A model generated the notes under the pieces. The model was not told the DNA's origin. It ran no database searches and saw nothing but the letters and a program-made list of their open reading frames with translations. Shown here piece after piece: positions 16,463 to 23,951 of a DNA stretch of 64,000 nucleotides. Location: NCBI RefSeq assembly GCF_000025565.1, contig NC_014121.1, forward strand, positions 1,674,001 to 1,738,000, written 5' to 3'. Position 1 is the stretch's first letter; each line of letters starts with the position of its first letter. The DNA is from Enterobacter cloacae subsp. cloacae ATCC 13047. Its GTDB lineage: Bacteria > Pseudomonadota > Gammaproteobacteria > Enterobacterales > Enterobacteriaceae. The translations under genes and the position numbers were made by a program.

Positions 16463-16810
16463 ATGACCGCGATTACCAGAGAATTCACAAAAGAGCAGTT
16501 AATCGCAAAGGCGCAAGAGCAAATTGAATTCATTCGTCGCACACGTGTTACAGGCGCTGGGCGGGAACATGTTGATATGTGCGGGGAGCTATTCGAAATC
16601 GCGCTGGCAACCCTGGAGGCCGAGCAGGTGGCCTGGTTGTGGTCACATAGAAAACATCCGAGTGAAGTTACCCTTATTCGACCTGAAGATGATGAGCGAG
16701 CGGAAGGGGCTCGGTGGTCTGGCTGGCATTGCCAGCCGCTTACAGCACAAGTGATATCAGAGGATCTACATTCAATATCACTTCAGCAGGAGGTGAAGAA
16801 GTGTACCTGA
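16463..16810 (+). CDS. Hypothetical phage protein (Ead-like end)
   Basis: A 115-residue protein. The N-terminal half is helical (EFTKEQLIAKAQEQIEFIR) and the second half (WLWSHRKHPSEVTLIRPEDD) resembles the C-terminal module of assorted lambdoid accessory proteins. Function unknown. It is the last clear gene before the terminator at 16902. Confidence 0.6.
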   Translation: MTAITREFTKEQLIAKAQEQIEFIRRTRVTGAGREHVDMCGELFEIALATLEAEQVAWLWSHRKHPSEVTLIRPEDDERAEGARWSGWHCQPLTAQVISEDLHSISLQQEVKKCT

Positions 16811-16901
16811 TGGAGCTGTTATCAGGGGGCCGTCTGGCTGGTGGTTTTTATCGTGCTGGTGGTGCTGACTGTGAGAAGAATTGATTACTGATTAAGCACT
16901 T

Positions 16902-16922
16902 ACCCGCTTCGGCGGGTTTTTT
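16902..16922 (+). terminator. Terminator in the rightward early operon
   Basis: ACCCGCTTCGGCGGGT followed by TTTTTT. It separates the replication block from the SOS-regulated gene that follows. Confidence 0.85.
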
Positions 16923-16956
16923 GCGTCCAAATTCTTGACCCTCGTTTTTTTGGTGT

Positions 16957-16976
16957 TACTGTATAAATATACAGTT
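16957..16976. promoter_or_regulatory. LexA (SOS) box and promoter
   Basis: TACTGTATAAATATACAGTT fits the 20-bp LexA operator closely, with perfect CTGT and ACAG ends. TTGACC at 16935 and TACTGT at 16957 form a promoter whose -10 box overlaps the operator. It controls the UmuD'-like gene 21 bp downstream. Confidence 0.88.
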
Positions 16977-16996
16977 AATTGACAGGGGTGGTTATC

Positions 16997-17320
16997 ATGG
17001 GTTTTCCATCACCAGCAGCCGACTACGCAGAACACACGCTCACTATTACCAGCCTTTTCGGTTATGACGATAACTGCCGAACCATAGAAACTTCATTCGG
17101 GCACGCGATCATAAACGTCGCCATGAAACCGAAAATGGGTGACACGGTCCTGATTTCTTTCTGCGGAAGTCTGGAGTACGCGAAACTCCATGGGAAAGCG
17201 CTGATTACGCGGGACGGCGAGGCTATTGAGGGCGATGCGTTGGATGATGTGACCGTAATGGGTGTGGTAACGCACCTCCTAAATCGTGTGAAAGATGCAG
17301 ACGACAGGCCGGTGATATAG
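16997..17320 (+). CDS. UmuD'-like protein, SOS controlled
   Basis: A 107-residue protein that begins M-GFPSPAADYAEHTL. In UmuD, Cys24-Gly25 is the self-cleavage site and GFPSPAADY is the start of the active UmuD'. This protein therefore starts almost exactly at the cleavage point. The C-terminus (VMGVVTHLLNRVKD) aligns with the UmuD end (VFGVVIHVV). The GDSM catalytic serine region is not recognisable, so it should not be a protease. A LexA box lies just upstream. It may partner host UmuC or UmuD and alter translesion synthesis. Confidence 0.72.
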   Translation: MGFPSPAADYAEHTLTITSLFGYDDNCRTIETSFGHAIINVAMKPKMGDTVLISFCGSLEYAKLHGKALITRDGEAIEGDALDDVTVMGVVTHLLNRVKDADDRPVI

Positions 17321-17441
17321 CAGAACGTGCATGATTCCTGTGTCTCAAATCCGATCGGTTAGCGGAACCTTTAATTAAATCAGTAGACAGGGAGATAAAG
17401 AACCGCCCCCGTCAGGGGAAACCATTTTTAGGGATGTGCCC

Positions 17442-17660
17442 ATGAAATTAAACGAATTTGCCGCTGGTTTAACCAAAGATGGATTGCTAGTTTTAAATCT
17501 ATCGGATGGTCAAATAACTGACTACCTCGTCACCAATAACGCCTTACGTACTCTGATACGCCGGGAAGGTAATCGAATTTCTGCGCGCATCCTTAGTGAT
17601 GATGAGCGGGTTATAAACCTAAACTCCCTGCCAGAAACGCTTAAGGTTCTCAAGACGTAA
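17442..17660 (+). CDS. Hypothetical small phage protein
   Basis: A 72-residue protein (MKLNEFAAGLTKDGLLVLNL) without known motifs. Its codon pattern and position between SOS gene and recombination genes suggest a real gene. A GTG six bases upstream is an alternative start. No clear function. Confidence 0.5.
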   Translation: MKLNEFAAGLTKDGLLVLNLSDGQITDYLVTNNALRTLIRREGNRISARILSDDERVINLNSLPETLKVLKT

Positions 17661-17727
17661 GCGTTGATTTATAATAATCAAACGGGCTGAACACCCACTG
17701 ATTACTGCGCCAACCTGAGGAATCAAA

Positions 17728-17808
17728 ATGGCGCAGAGCATTACCATATATCACTCACACCGCCCCGTCGCGCGCGGTGTTTCTGCTTATGCTGGTGGTC
17801 CAGCATGA
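17728..17808 (+). CDS. Short translated leader upstream of Ref
   Basis: A 26-codon frame (MAQSITIYHSHRPVARGVSA) with GAGGA 7 bp before the ATG. Its stop overlaps the next gene's start (ATGA), so it may serve to couple translation of the Ref-like gene. Confidence 0.4.
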   Translation: MAQSITIYHSHRPVARGVSAYAGGPA

Positions 17809-18098
17809 AGAAAGCAGATAGCCTCCATCTTTCGCGTGTGGCCGCACTGGGCTGCATCGTGTGCAGAAACCAGAACCTGGGCGAAACGCCTGCGGAAATC
17901 CACCATATCCGAACCGGTCAGGGCACCAGTCAACGTGCTGACCATCGGAAATCAATTCCCCTGTGCCATATGCACCATCGCAACGGCGGTTACGGTGTAG
18001 CGATTCATGCTGGCCGTAAGCAATGGGAGAAAAACTTCGGTACCGAGTTGCAGCTGCTGGAGCAGGTCCAGTTAGAGCTGGGGGTGTTCTATGCCTAA
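17805..18098 (+). CDS. Ref-family recombination enhancement nuclease
   Basis: A 97-residue HNH-type protein: CIVCRNQ, then EIHHIRTGQG and LCHMHHRNGG. These match the core of the Ref family (P1 Ref is a RecA-dependent HNH endonuclease that cuts at displacement loops). It overlaps rusA by 8 bp, forming a recombination/Holliday-junction block just before the Q gene, a common lambdoid arrangement. Confidence 0.8.
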   Translation: MKKADSLHLSRVAALGCIVCRNQNLGETPAEIHHIRTGQGTSQRADHRKSIPLCHMHHRNGGYGVAIHAGRKQWEKNFGTELQLLEQVQLELGVFYA

Positions 18099-18447
18099 AT
18101 TCATCATCACCCCAGTCGGAAAACCCCGCATGACTCGCCGCGATAAATGGAAACAGCGCCCGCCGGTGATGCGCTATCGCATGTTTTGCGATGAAGCGCG
18201 TCTTCATGGAATCCGGGTGCCCGAAAGCGGCGCCCATATCACCTTCGTTTTGCCGATGCCGCCGAGCTGGAGCAAGAAAAAGCGCGAAGCTATGGACGGC
18301 CAGCCCCATCAGCAAAAGCCCGATCTGGACAACTTAAAAAAATCTCTGCTGGACGCCTTGTTTGAGGATGATTCCCACATTTGGGACGCCCGGACATCAA
18401 AAATATGGGGCGAAACAGGAATGATAATTATCGAGGACATAAAATGA
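18091..18447 (+). CDS. RusA-type Holliday junction endonuclease
   Basis: The 118-residue protein matches RusA, a dimeric resolvase that cuts four-way junctions. It has the N-terminal VGKPRMTRRDKWKQRP, the PMPPSWSKKKR segment, and the acidic metal-binding motif KPDLDNLKKSLLDAL with essential Asp residues. It overlaps Q by four bases (ATGA). Confidence 0.92.
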   Translation: MPKFIITPVGKPRMTRRDKWKQRPPVMRYRMFCDEARLHGIRVPESGAHITFVLPMPPSWSKKKREAMDGQPHQQKPDLDNLKKSLLDALFEDDSHIWDARTSKIWGETGMIIIEDIK

Positions 18448-19046
18448 CGCCACGCCAGAAACGCCAGTATTTTGAAGGGCTGGGAAAAACCGCAATGGCG
18501 CCACGCAAGAGCTGGCTCGGAAAAAGTATTCTCCTGACTGATGTCCAGTCCGGGTGGATTAAATCGCTTCTAACTGTATGGGGCGAATGTGTTCGCGGCG
18601 GTACCGCCCCGGCGAAACCGTGTGGGCATTCGTGCTGGCAAGTGATCAGGGGGAAGAACTGGTCAGATAAAGCGCTTGAACGTTTTACTGCTGCACTGAA
18701 CCAGGCAAGGGAGGAGGGTTACCGCGGCGAACAAGCAATGCGGCGTGCACGCTCGATACTCTGGCCAGAACCACCGTCCAGCTTGATTGACGAGGCCATA
18801 AGTAGTGATGATGCGGAGTTCATGGAGGACGTGGTGCTGCAGGCGTTTGATTTGAAGGATCCGGTTTATATCGTCGGGCGCCAGTATTACACCACCCGAA
18901 AAAAAATATCGGACATCACCAGAGATCTGCAGAGTCTGGCGCCATGGCTTACGGATAACGAGGCCAGAAAGCGGGTGCGCTGGTGTCTGGAAATATTCAG
19001 GGCGAAGGTGTTCCTGTCAACAAAGAGGGCATTGGCGGATAATTGA
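18444..19046 (+). CDS. Q-type late antiterminator (DUF1133)
   Basis: The 200-residue protein resembles DUF1133 proteins, placed as gene Q in many lambdoid phages. It would modify RNA polymerase at the late promoter so that it reads through the leader terminators at about 21115-21362. The start at 18444 overlaps rusA's stop. Evidence is position plus family likeness (TPRQKRQYFEGLGKTAMAP; SDITRDLQSLAPWL). Confidence 0.75.
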   Translation: MTPRQKRQYFEGLGKTAMAPRKSWLGKSILLTDVQSGWIKSLLTVWGECVRGGTAPAKPCGHSCWQVIRGKNWSDKALERFTAALNQAREEGYRGEQAMRRARSILWPEPPSSLIDEAISSDDAEFMEDVVLQAFDLKDPVYIVGRQYYTTRKKISDITRDLQSLAPWLTDNEARKRVRWCLEIFRAKVFLSTKRALADN

Positions 19047-19383
19047 CATATAGGTGCTGCCGGGGCTCGTTACACAGTTACTACCTTAAGATGAGCCTCG
19101 GAACTGAATTGCCCTGCAAAAAATAAATGAGAGATTTTTTGAACACACGTCTACTATGGTTATGTCTCGATGTGGGTTTTTGTTGTGCCATGGCTCTTTT
19201 TAGCTTGCCTAACTTCGGTCCGGGCATCTATGGTATGAGGGAACCAAACGTTTGGCAGATGGTCTAAATCGTAAAGAATTCATGGGTTCCTTTAATCATA
19301 ATATTGGTTGTGCTACAATTTCGCCCCCTTTACAGAGGGGAGTCCTCAAAAGGATATTTTGAGGTGGTCAAAAGGAGGTCTTT
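19047..19383 (+). promoter_or_regulatory. Intergenic promoter region of the moron pair
   Basis: No coding sequence is convincing here. TACAAT at about 19313 could be a -10 box. A hairpin CCTCAAAAGGATATTTTGAGG (19344-19364) follows in the leader, just before the strong AAAGGAGG ribosome site of the next gene. A private promoter is typical of moron genes. Confidence 0.4.
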
Positions 19384-19632
19384 ATGTCAGAACTGGTCAT
19401 GAAGATGTTTGGTTTGAGCGGCTTTGTCAGAGGCGGCCAGGCCATGGCGGAACGCCTGAATAAATCAGGTGTAAAAAACATTAAAGTTGTAGGGCGTGGG
19501 GCGATTATCGTTGATACAGCGTCCGACCCCGAAAAGCTGCACCGCCTGAGAAAAGCTGCACGCAAGTACGTAGAGCAGGATGCCGAAGCCGTAGCGGCAG
19601 CTAAAATTAACTCTAAGGATAGTGACGATTAA
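19384..19632 (+). CDS. Moron gene 1, small protein
   Basis: An 82-residue, mostly helical protein (MSELVMKMFGLSGFVRGGQA; DPEKLHRLRKAARKYVEQD) with an excellent AAAGGAGG ribosome site. It is followed 3 bp later by a membrane protein gene, so the two should act together. I do not recognise a family. Location between Q and lysis, with its own leader, marks it as lysogenic cargo. Confidence 0.6.
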   Translation: MSELVMKMFGLSGFVRGGQAMAERLNKSGVKNIKVVGRGAIIVDTASDPEKLHRLRKAARKYVEQDAEAVAAAKINSKDSDD

Positions 19633-19635
19633 TCG

Positions 19636-20466
19636 ATGTTTGCGCTGCTTATTATACCGTTGCTTGTCAGTGGTTCTTTACTTGTAACATCACCGCACAA
19701 CATCAAGCTTTTCTACCGATTGCACCGATACGATGGCCAACTTCTTTACATGAAGGTGGCCACGTATGGTGTTTGGTCCTTTATCGGCGCCGTTGTCATT
19801 GCCTACTCCCTTAAATACTTCTTCCCCGGACTCACTGCCGCGACGTGGCTGTCACATTTAATCGATGGTAGCTCAGATCCGAAAGAGAACAGGATTACAT
19901 CTTGGTTGATTCTCCTTTCGGTTACGACGTTCGCTGTTGCGCTGCTATGGCTGCAGTTTTGCAGGCTACGTATGTATGTCGCCGCATATTTTATCAGCGA
20001 TAATCCAGGTGATAAGGATTCGATCAACTTCGCTAAACAAGTTCTCCGCCTGTATGAACTTGAGCAGCTGCTTTCCGATGGTTCGTTAGGCCAGCTTTTT
20101 TTCGATTCAGCAACAGAAGATAGGCCAGTTCTGGTTAGCCTTAAAAGCCGAAAACTCTATGTCGGAGTTGTAAATATGATTAGTGAGCCAAACGAGAAAC
20201 AAGGCCCTAATCTTGAGATATCAATTAGTCCTATCATGTCTGGCTATCGGGATAAAGATACTCTGCGGGTGTTGTTCTCGAATGACTACAATGACTTGGA
20301 TGATGTTGATACGAGTATAATTTTCCCGCTGAGTGAGGTTTCTCATGCGTCATGGTTCAATATAGATATCCATGAAAAAGTGGATAACAACCGTGAAGCC
20401 AAACCGATTAGCGGGCGAAAGGCCAAGAGAAGATATGGCAAGGGTGGGAAGTCGGCTCATAAGTAA
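19636..20466 (+). CDS. Moron gene 2, membrane protein
   Basis: A 276-residue protein with hydrophobic segments at about residues 3-17, 43-65 and 90-110, then a soluble C-terminal half of about 150 residues with a very basic tail (GRKAKRRYGKGGK). The membrane-anchor plus cytoplasmic domain layout is common in superinfection exclusion and abortive infection proteins; this is an inference from architecture and place only. A terminator follows at 20614. Confidence 0.6.
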   Translation: MFALLIIPLLVSGSLLVTSPHNIKLFYRLHRYDGQLLYMKVATYGVWSFIGAVVIAYSLKYFFPGLTAATWLSHLIDGSSDPKENRITSWLILLSVTTFAVALLWLQFCRLRMYVAAYFISDNPGDKDSINFAKQVLRLYELEQLLSDGSLGQLFFDSATEDRPVLVSLKSRKLYVGVVNMISEPNEKQGPNLEISISPIMSGYRDKDTLRVLFSNDYNDLDDVDTSIIFPLSEVSHASWFNIDIHEKVDNNREAKPISGRKAKRRYGKGGKSAHK

Positions 20467-20613
20467 TAAAGTTGAACTCGCCATGTTTTAGCAAAAAGTG
20501 CTATTTATTCTGAATGATGTTGAAAACAGGCCAGAAAATCAGATAATCCATTCATGCTTGGCAGGGCTGCGCCACGATGGCAGCGATGTAAAGCGACAAT
20601 TTGAAAAAACTCT

Positions 20614-20637
20614 AAACCCCGCCAGCCGGGGTTTTTT
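20614..20637 (+). terminator. Terminator after the moron pair
   Basis: AACCCCGCCAGCCGGGGTT with a following T run. The surrounding stretch 20467-20787 holds no convincing gene. Confidence 0.8.
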
Positions 20638-20787
20638 GTTATCCGGCGATACGACAGGGGTATTCGCGAAGGTGCATTGCATCAGTACCCCTGTCATATC
20701 GCCGCACTTCATTCAACTTTTAGTATTTTTAACGCCCCCGTGCAAAATGAAAAGCTACACTCACCTTTGATGAACGGAGGGGTTAGC

Positions 20788-20979
20788 ATGAAAGAAGGTT
20801 ATTATTGGATCCAGCATAACGGAAAAGTACAGGTAGCTTATTATTCTGATGGCGTGACCGAAGACCTGGAAACAGGTCAAACGATTAGCGGTGTATGGCA
20901 TCTAACGATTGGTGATGACATTTGTCACGATGGGGAGGCCGAAGTTCTCGAAGGTCCGATTTCTCCACCTATTAGCTAA
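20788..20979 (+). CDS. Small phage protein, 63 residues
   Basis: The protein (MKEGYYWIQHNGKVQVAYYS, then GVWHLTIGDDICHDGEAEVL) starts at the ATG with GGAGGGG upstream. It has a beta-rich, soluble look and resembles small proteins often found just before the lambdoid late leader; function unknown. Confidence 0.6.
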   Translation: MKEGYYWIQHNGKVQVAYYSDGVTEDLETGQTISGVWHLTIGDDICHDGEAEVLEGPISPPIS

Positions 20980-21114
20980 TAACATTGATTGCACTGCATT
21001 AATTGCACTTCATCCTTTTCGAACTATTCTTTCAAATATCCGGTGGAATGGATATGGAAGTGCTTTGTACATAGTGCTTTTTACTGACAGCATTCATGCT
21101 GTTAGCGTCTGGTT

Positions 21115-21141
21115 GCCTGCTCGCTGAGTGGGCTTTTTTTT
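21115..21141 (+). terminator. Terminator before the late promoter
   Basis: GCCTGCTCGCTGAGTGGGC forms a stem with two G-T pairs and is followed by eight T residues. Confidence 0.6.
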
Positions 21142-21157
21142 GTCCAGAAATTACGCA

Positions 21158-21187
21158 TTGACTTTCTAAATGATTAGCGCGTAAATT
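21158..21187 (+). promoter_or_regulatory. Candidate late promoter (pR' equivalent)
   Basis: TTGACT at 21158-21163 and TAAATT at 21182-21187 with an 18-bp spacer, lying directly before a structured leader that ends in a strong terminator. This is the arrangement of lambda pR', where Q acts. Confidence 0.55.
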
Positions 21188-21189
21188 AT

Positions 21190-21362
21190 TTCTGTGGTGA
21201 ATCCTTTCTCAGCGAAAGGGCGTTCCAGCCAACTGCTATCTGCAGGTATGCGCGCGACTTTGCTGGCTGGAGTAGAGTCACCGGGAGGCACCCGGCACCA
21301 TGACAACAACAATACAGTTTCAAATTCCTTGAGAGCCTGCCGTAAAAAGCAGGCCTTTTTTT
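21190..21362 (+). ncRNA. Late leader RNA ending in a terminator (lambda 6S-like)
   Basis: The 170-nt stretch between the late promoter and the terminator GCCTGCCGTAAAAAGCAGGC plus T run (21335-21362) is rich in pairing. CCTTTC pairs with GAAAGG, CCGGG with CCCGG, and TCCAGCC at 21224 with GGCTGGA at 21265. A 10-codon frame (MTTTIQFQIP) starts at 21299. Lambda makes a 194-nt 6S RNA from pR' when Q is absent; this is the likely counterpart. The rest of the gap 20980-21594 holds no larger gene. Confidence 0.55.
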
Positions 21363-21516
21363 ATGAATTTGCAAACTGCTGCTACGCTTGAAATGTGTGT
21401 TGAAGGTAACTGCCTGATGGTTCTCCTGAACCGTTGTGAATCAGCCCGATACTGTCTCACTCTGGTCAGTTAGCAAAACCCACGACTACCTACCTTACTT
21501 ACAATAGTCACTCATT

Positions 21517-21545
21517 AGCCCGCCTTCAAAAGCGGGCTTTTTTTA
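21517..21545 (+). terminator. Second late leader terminator
   Basis: AGCCCGCCTTCAAAAGCGGGCT followed by a T run, 50 bp before the holin gene. Late transcription must be antiterminated to pass it. Confidence 0.8.
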
Positions 21546-21594
21546 TCTCCCCTCAAATTTTCTGAGAGGATTCACAGCAATAAGAGGGGGCTAA

Positions 21595-21984
21595 ATGTCC
21601 GATCCATTAACCGGCACCGGCGCTGTTCTCGGCGGCGGCCTGCTGGGTTCAGTCCTGTACGGTGTCTTTACTCATACAGATTTCGGCGTGGTGTTTGGAG
21701 CGTTTGGTGGTGCGGTGTTTTACGTCGCGACAGCTGCAAACCTTACGCGCGCTCGCCTGGCTGCATATTTCCTGACTTCATTCATTGTTGGAGTGCTTGG
21801 CGCCGGGTTTGTTGGCTCATGGCTAAATGCTGCATCGAGTTATGAAAAACCACTGGATGCACTCGGTGCAGTGATTCTGTCTGCGCTGTGTATAAAAATC
21901 CTAACTTTTCTTAATAACCAGGATTTGAACAGCCTGTTCGGCTTTTTCTCACGGTTACGCGGAGGAGGGGGAAATGGTAATTGA
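21595..21984 (+). CDS. Putative holin, glycine-rich membrane protein
   Basis: A 129-residue protein with about three to four hydrophobic segments (GGGLLGSVLYGVF, VVFGAFGGAVFYVAT, YFLTSFIVGVLGAGFVGSWL, LGAVILSALCIKILTFL). It is the first gene of the lysis cassette and overlaps the next by 11 bp. Family resemblance is to phage holins that accumulate in the inner membrane and release the endolysin. Confidence 0.75.
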   Translation: MSDPLTGTGAVLGGGLLGSVLYGVFTHTDFGVVFGAFGGAVFYVATAANLTRARLAAYFLTSFIVGVLGAGFVGSWLNAASSYEKPLDALGAVILSALCIKILTFLNNQDLNSLFGFFSRLRGGGGNGN

Positions 21985-22252
21985 CCCGTCAGCTGTCTTT
22001 AATGCGTTTATCTGCTCGGTGATCGTCGTCATTCTGATGTTCTACCAGCGCCATGGTGCCCGGCACCGTCCTTTCATCTCAATCCTGGCGTATATAACCA
22101 TCCTGGTTTACGCAGTAATCCCGTGGCAATTCATCTTCGGCCTCTATCGTGACTCCAGTTGGCTGGTGGTGGTGGCAAACCTCCTGATATGCGCAGCTAT
22201 TATGAAGGTCCGGGGAAATCTGGCACGTCTGGTTGATCTTCTGAGGCACTAA
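21974..22252 (+). CDS. Putative three-helix holin
   Basis: A 92-residue protein with three predicted membrane helices (AFICSVIVVILMFY, ILAYITILVYAVIPWQFIFG, VVVANLLICAAIM) and a basic C-terminus, the class I-like topology of a 3TM holin. It overlaps the endolysin start by one base. With the gene before it, it gives two membrane proteins in the lysis cassette; one could be holin and the other antiholin. Confidence 0.78.
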   Translation: MVIDPSAVFNAFICSVIVVILMFYQRHGARHRPFISILAYITILVYAVIPWQFIFGLYRDSSWLVVVANLLICAAIMKVRGNLARLVDLLRH

Positions 22253-22881
22253 TGAACCAATCACAATTTGAGAAGGCGGCTGGGCTAAGCGCCGAGTTAG
22301 CTGCGCGTTGGTTTCCGCATATCGACGCCGCTATGAAGGAATACGGCATCACCGCACCGCTTGATCAGGCCATGTTTATAGCGCAGATGGGCCATGAGTC
22401 CGGCGGTTTCACCCGGCTGGTGGAAAACCTGAACTATGCGGCAGAAAACCTGGTACCTACGTTTGGCAAGCATCGCATTACTGCACAGCAGGCCGCCGCA
22501 CTCGGCAGAACGGCAAAGCAACCGGCAAATCAGAAAGCGATAGCTAATCTGGTTTACGGCGGTGAATGGGGTAAAAAGAACCTGGGCAACCAGGTTGCAG
22601 GTGATGGATGGAAATATCGCGGACGCGGCCTGAAGCAAATCACCGGGCTTAGCAATTACCGCAACTGTGGCCACGCACTGAAGCTGGACCTTGTAACCCA
22701 GCCTGAATTGCTGGAACAGGATGAATACGCTGCTCGCTCAGCTGCATGGTTCTATGTCTCTCACGGCTGTCTGCTTCATTCAGGAGACGTGGAGCGCGTC
22801 ACGCTGCTTATTAATGGCGGCCGTAACGGGCTGGATAAACGCCGCGCGCTGTTTAACCTGGCGAAATCAGTGCTAGTCTGA
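22252..22881 (+). CDS. Endolysin, glycoside hydrolase family 19
   Basis: The 209-residue enzyme would cleave peptidoglycan glycan strands. GH19 features: the general acid Glu in FIAQMGHESGGFTRLVEN at about residue 50, and the WKYRGRGLKQITGLSNYR segment near 122, which is typical of chitinase-19-like phage lysozymes. It has no signal peptide, so release depends on the holin. Confidence 0.92.
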   Translation: MNQSQFEKAAGLSAELAARWFPHIDAAMKEYGITAPLDQAMFIAQMGHESGGFTRLVENLNYAAENLVPTFGKHRITAQQAAALGRTAKQPANQKAIANLVYGGEWGKKNLGNQVAGDGWKYRGRGLKQITGLSNYRNCGHALKLDLVTQPELLEQDEYAARSAAWFYVSHGCLLHSGDVERVTLLINGGRNGLDKRRALFNLAKSVLV

Positions 22882-22888
22882 GGTCACT

Positions 22889-23164
22889 ATGGGATTTGAA
22901 ACGGTAATTGGTATTGTTGCAGCAGTCATTGCTGCGATCGCCGGCGCTTTCGGCCTGGGCCATATTCGCGGCACCAGCAAGGCGGAAGCCAAAGCTGATA
23001 AGCAGCGCACCGAAGAGAACGCAGCGGCGAGCGTTGCGGCGGCAGAACGTAAAGCTGAAGTCACTAAAGAGGCCAGCAATGTACAGCAGACTGTCAATCA
23101 CATGCCTGATGACGATGTTGATCGCGAGCTGCGTGACACGTGGAAGCGTCCCGGTGGTGGTTGA
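22889..23164 (+). CDS. Inner-membrane spanin (Rz-like)
   Basis: A 91-residue protein with an N-terminal signal-anchor (TVIGIVAAVIAAIAGAFGLG) and a long charged helix (Lys/Glu/Ala-rich), as in Rz. Together with the embedded Rz1-like lipoprotein it would fuse inner and outer membranes at lysis. It is shorter than lambda Rz (153 residues). Confidence 0.8.
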   Translation: MGFETVIGIVAAVIAAIAGAFGLGHIRGTSKAEAKADKQRTEENAAASVAAAERKAEVTKEASNVQQTVNHMPDDDVDRELRDTWKRPGGG

Positions 23165-23288
23165 TACCGCCTGTGACTGGGTAAAGCCAATCTACCTGAC
23201 TGATCACGACATCGACGTTATGGACCGCCAGACGAAGAAAGACATCCTGGCGCATAACAAAGCGTGGCAGGCGAACTGCCACAATTAG
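23079..23288 (+). CDS. Outer-membrane spanin lipoprotein (Rz1-like)
   Basis: A 69-residue lipoprotein encoded in a different frame overlapping the Rz-like gene. It starts MYSRLSITCLMTMLIASC, with a lipobox cysteine at about 18 and a short mature part. Overlapping Rz/Rz1 architecture is a hallmark of lambdoid lysis cassettes. The start at 23079 is chosen because it gives a proper signal peptide. Confidence 0.78.
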   Translation: MYSRLSITCLMTMLIASCVTRGSVPVVVDTACDWVKPIYLTDHDIDVMDRQTKKDILAHNKAWQANCHN

Positions 23289-23297
23289 AATAACAAA

Positions 23298-23891
23298 TTA
23301 TTGTTTGAGGAATATATTTTCAGCCTCTGCAAGATAAGATTCGTAGAATTCAATGCCTAATACAGCAATATCAATTGGGCTTTTAGTTTTTAAAGCTTTA
23401 CCTAAATGTGAGTCTGGTGGATTGTATGTAACGCCTCTGTTTCGACATGGTATTGCTTCTACCGAACTAGGTATTACGTTAACTTTAATAGGCGACCCGG
23501 CTATAATATTAATATTACCGTTCTTATCAAAAGTTAACGACTTGATGTGAACGCTCCCACCTGGTGCAACAGGATTAATGCCGAATCCGCCAGTAACATA
23601 TTTGGACGTATCTGCAATTCCATGATGGACTGAATTGCGCGCCTGTTTGAGATAGACAAGCAAACTATCTGTAGCCCGAAGGTGATTCGTTCTAGATGAG
23701 AACGATGGATACTTTTTATGAGTTTCAGCTGCAACCTTGATTCTGCTGAAAACATTTTCAATTCGACTTAGAAAATCGCTCCATGCCTCATCATATTCAT
23801 CGTAGGATGTTGCCGATCTCATGCGTTCAATACAACGTTTAGCCCTGTTTAACTCTTTCCGGGATGGAACAAGATCCATTTCATTCACCAT
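23298..23891 (-). CDS. AT-rich moron with a HEPN-like RX4H motif
   Basis: A 197-residue protein on the strand opposite to the late genes and of lower GC, so a likely independently expressed cargo gene. Its central helical region (YDEAWSDFLSRIENVFSRI, LLVYLKQARNSVHHGIAD) ends in R-N-S-V-H-H, which fits the RX4-6H catalytic motif of HEPN RNases found in toxin and phage-defence proteins. The C-terminal half is beta-rich and unfamiliar. The HEPN call is my inference from the motif and helix context. Confidence 0.55.
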   Translation of the reverse strand: MVNEMDLVPSRKELNRAKRCIERMRSATSYDEYDEAWSDFLSRIENVFSRIKVAAETHKKYPSFSSRTNHLRATDSLLVYLKQARNSVHHGIADTSKYVTGGFGINPVAPGGSVHIKSLTFDKNGNINIIAGSPIKVNVIPSSVEAIPCRNRGVTYNPPDSHLGKALKTKSPIDIAVLGIEFYESYLAEAENIFLKQ

Positions 23892-23951
23892 TCATCAAAG
23901 ATAAGTGCATTGAACTTAGCGTTTCAATAAACATTATTCAATGGGGTTAAT

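Noticed and set aside
16812..16890. Hydrophobic frame after the 16463 gene
   Set aside because: In the frame giving a membrane-like peptide there is no start codon with a ribosome site, and the other frame gives a 24-residue peptide of no clear nature.
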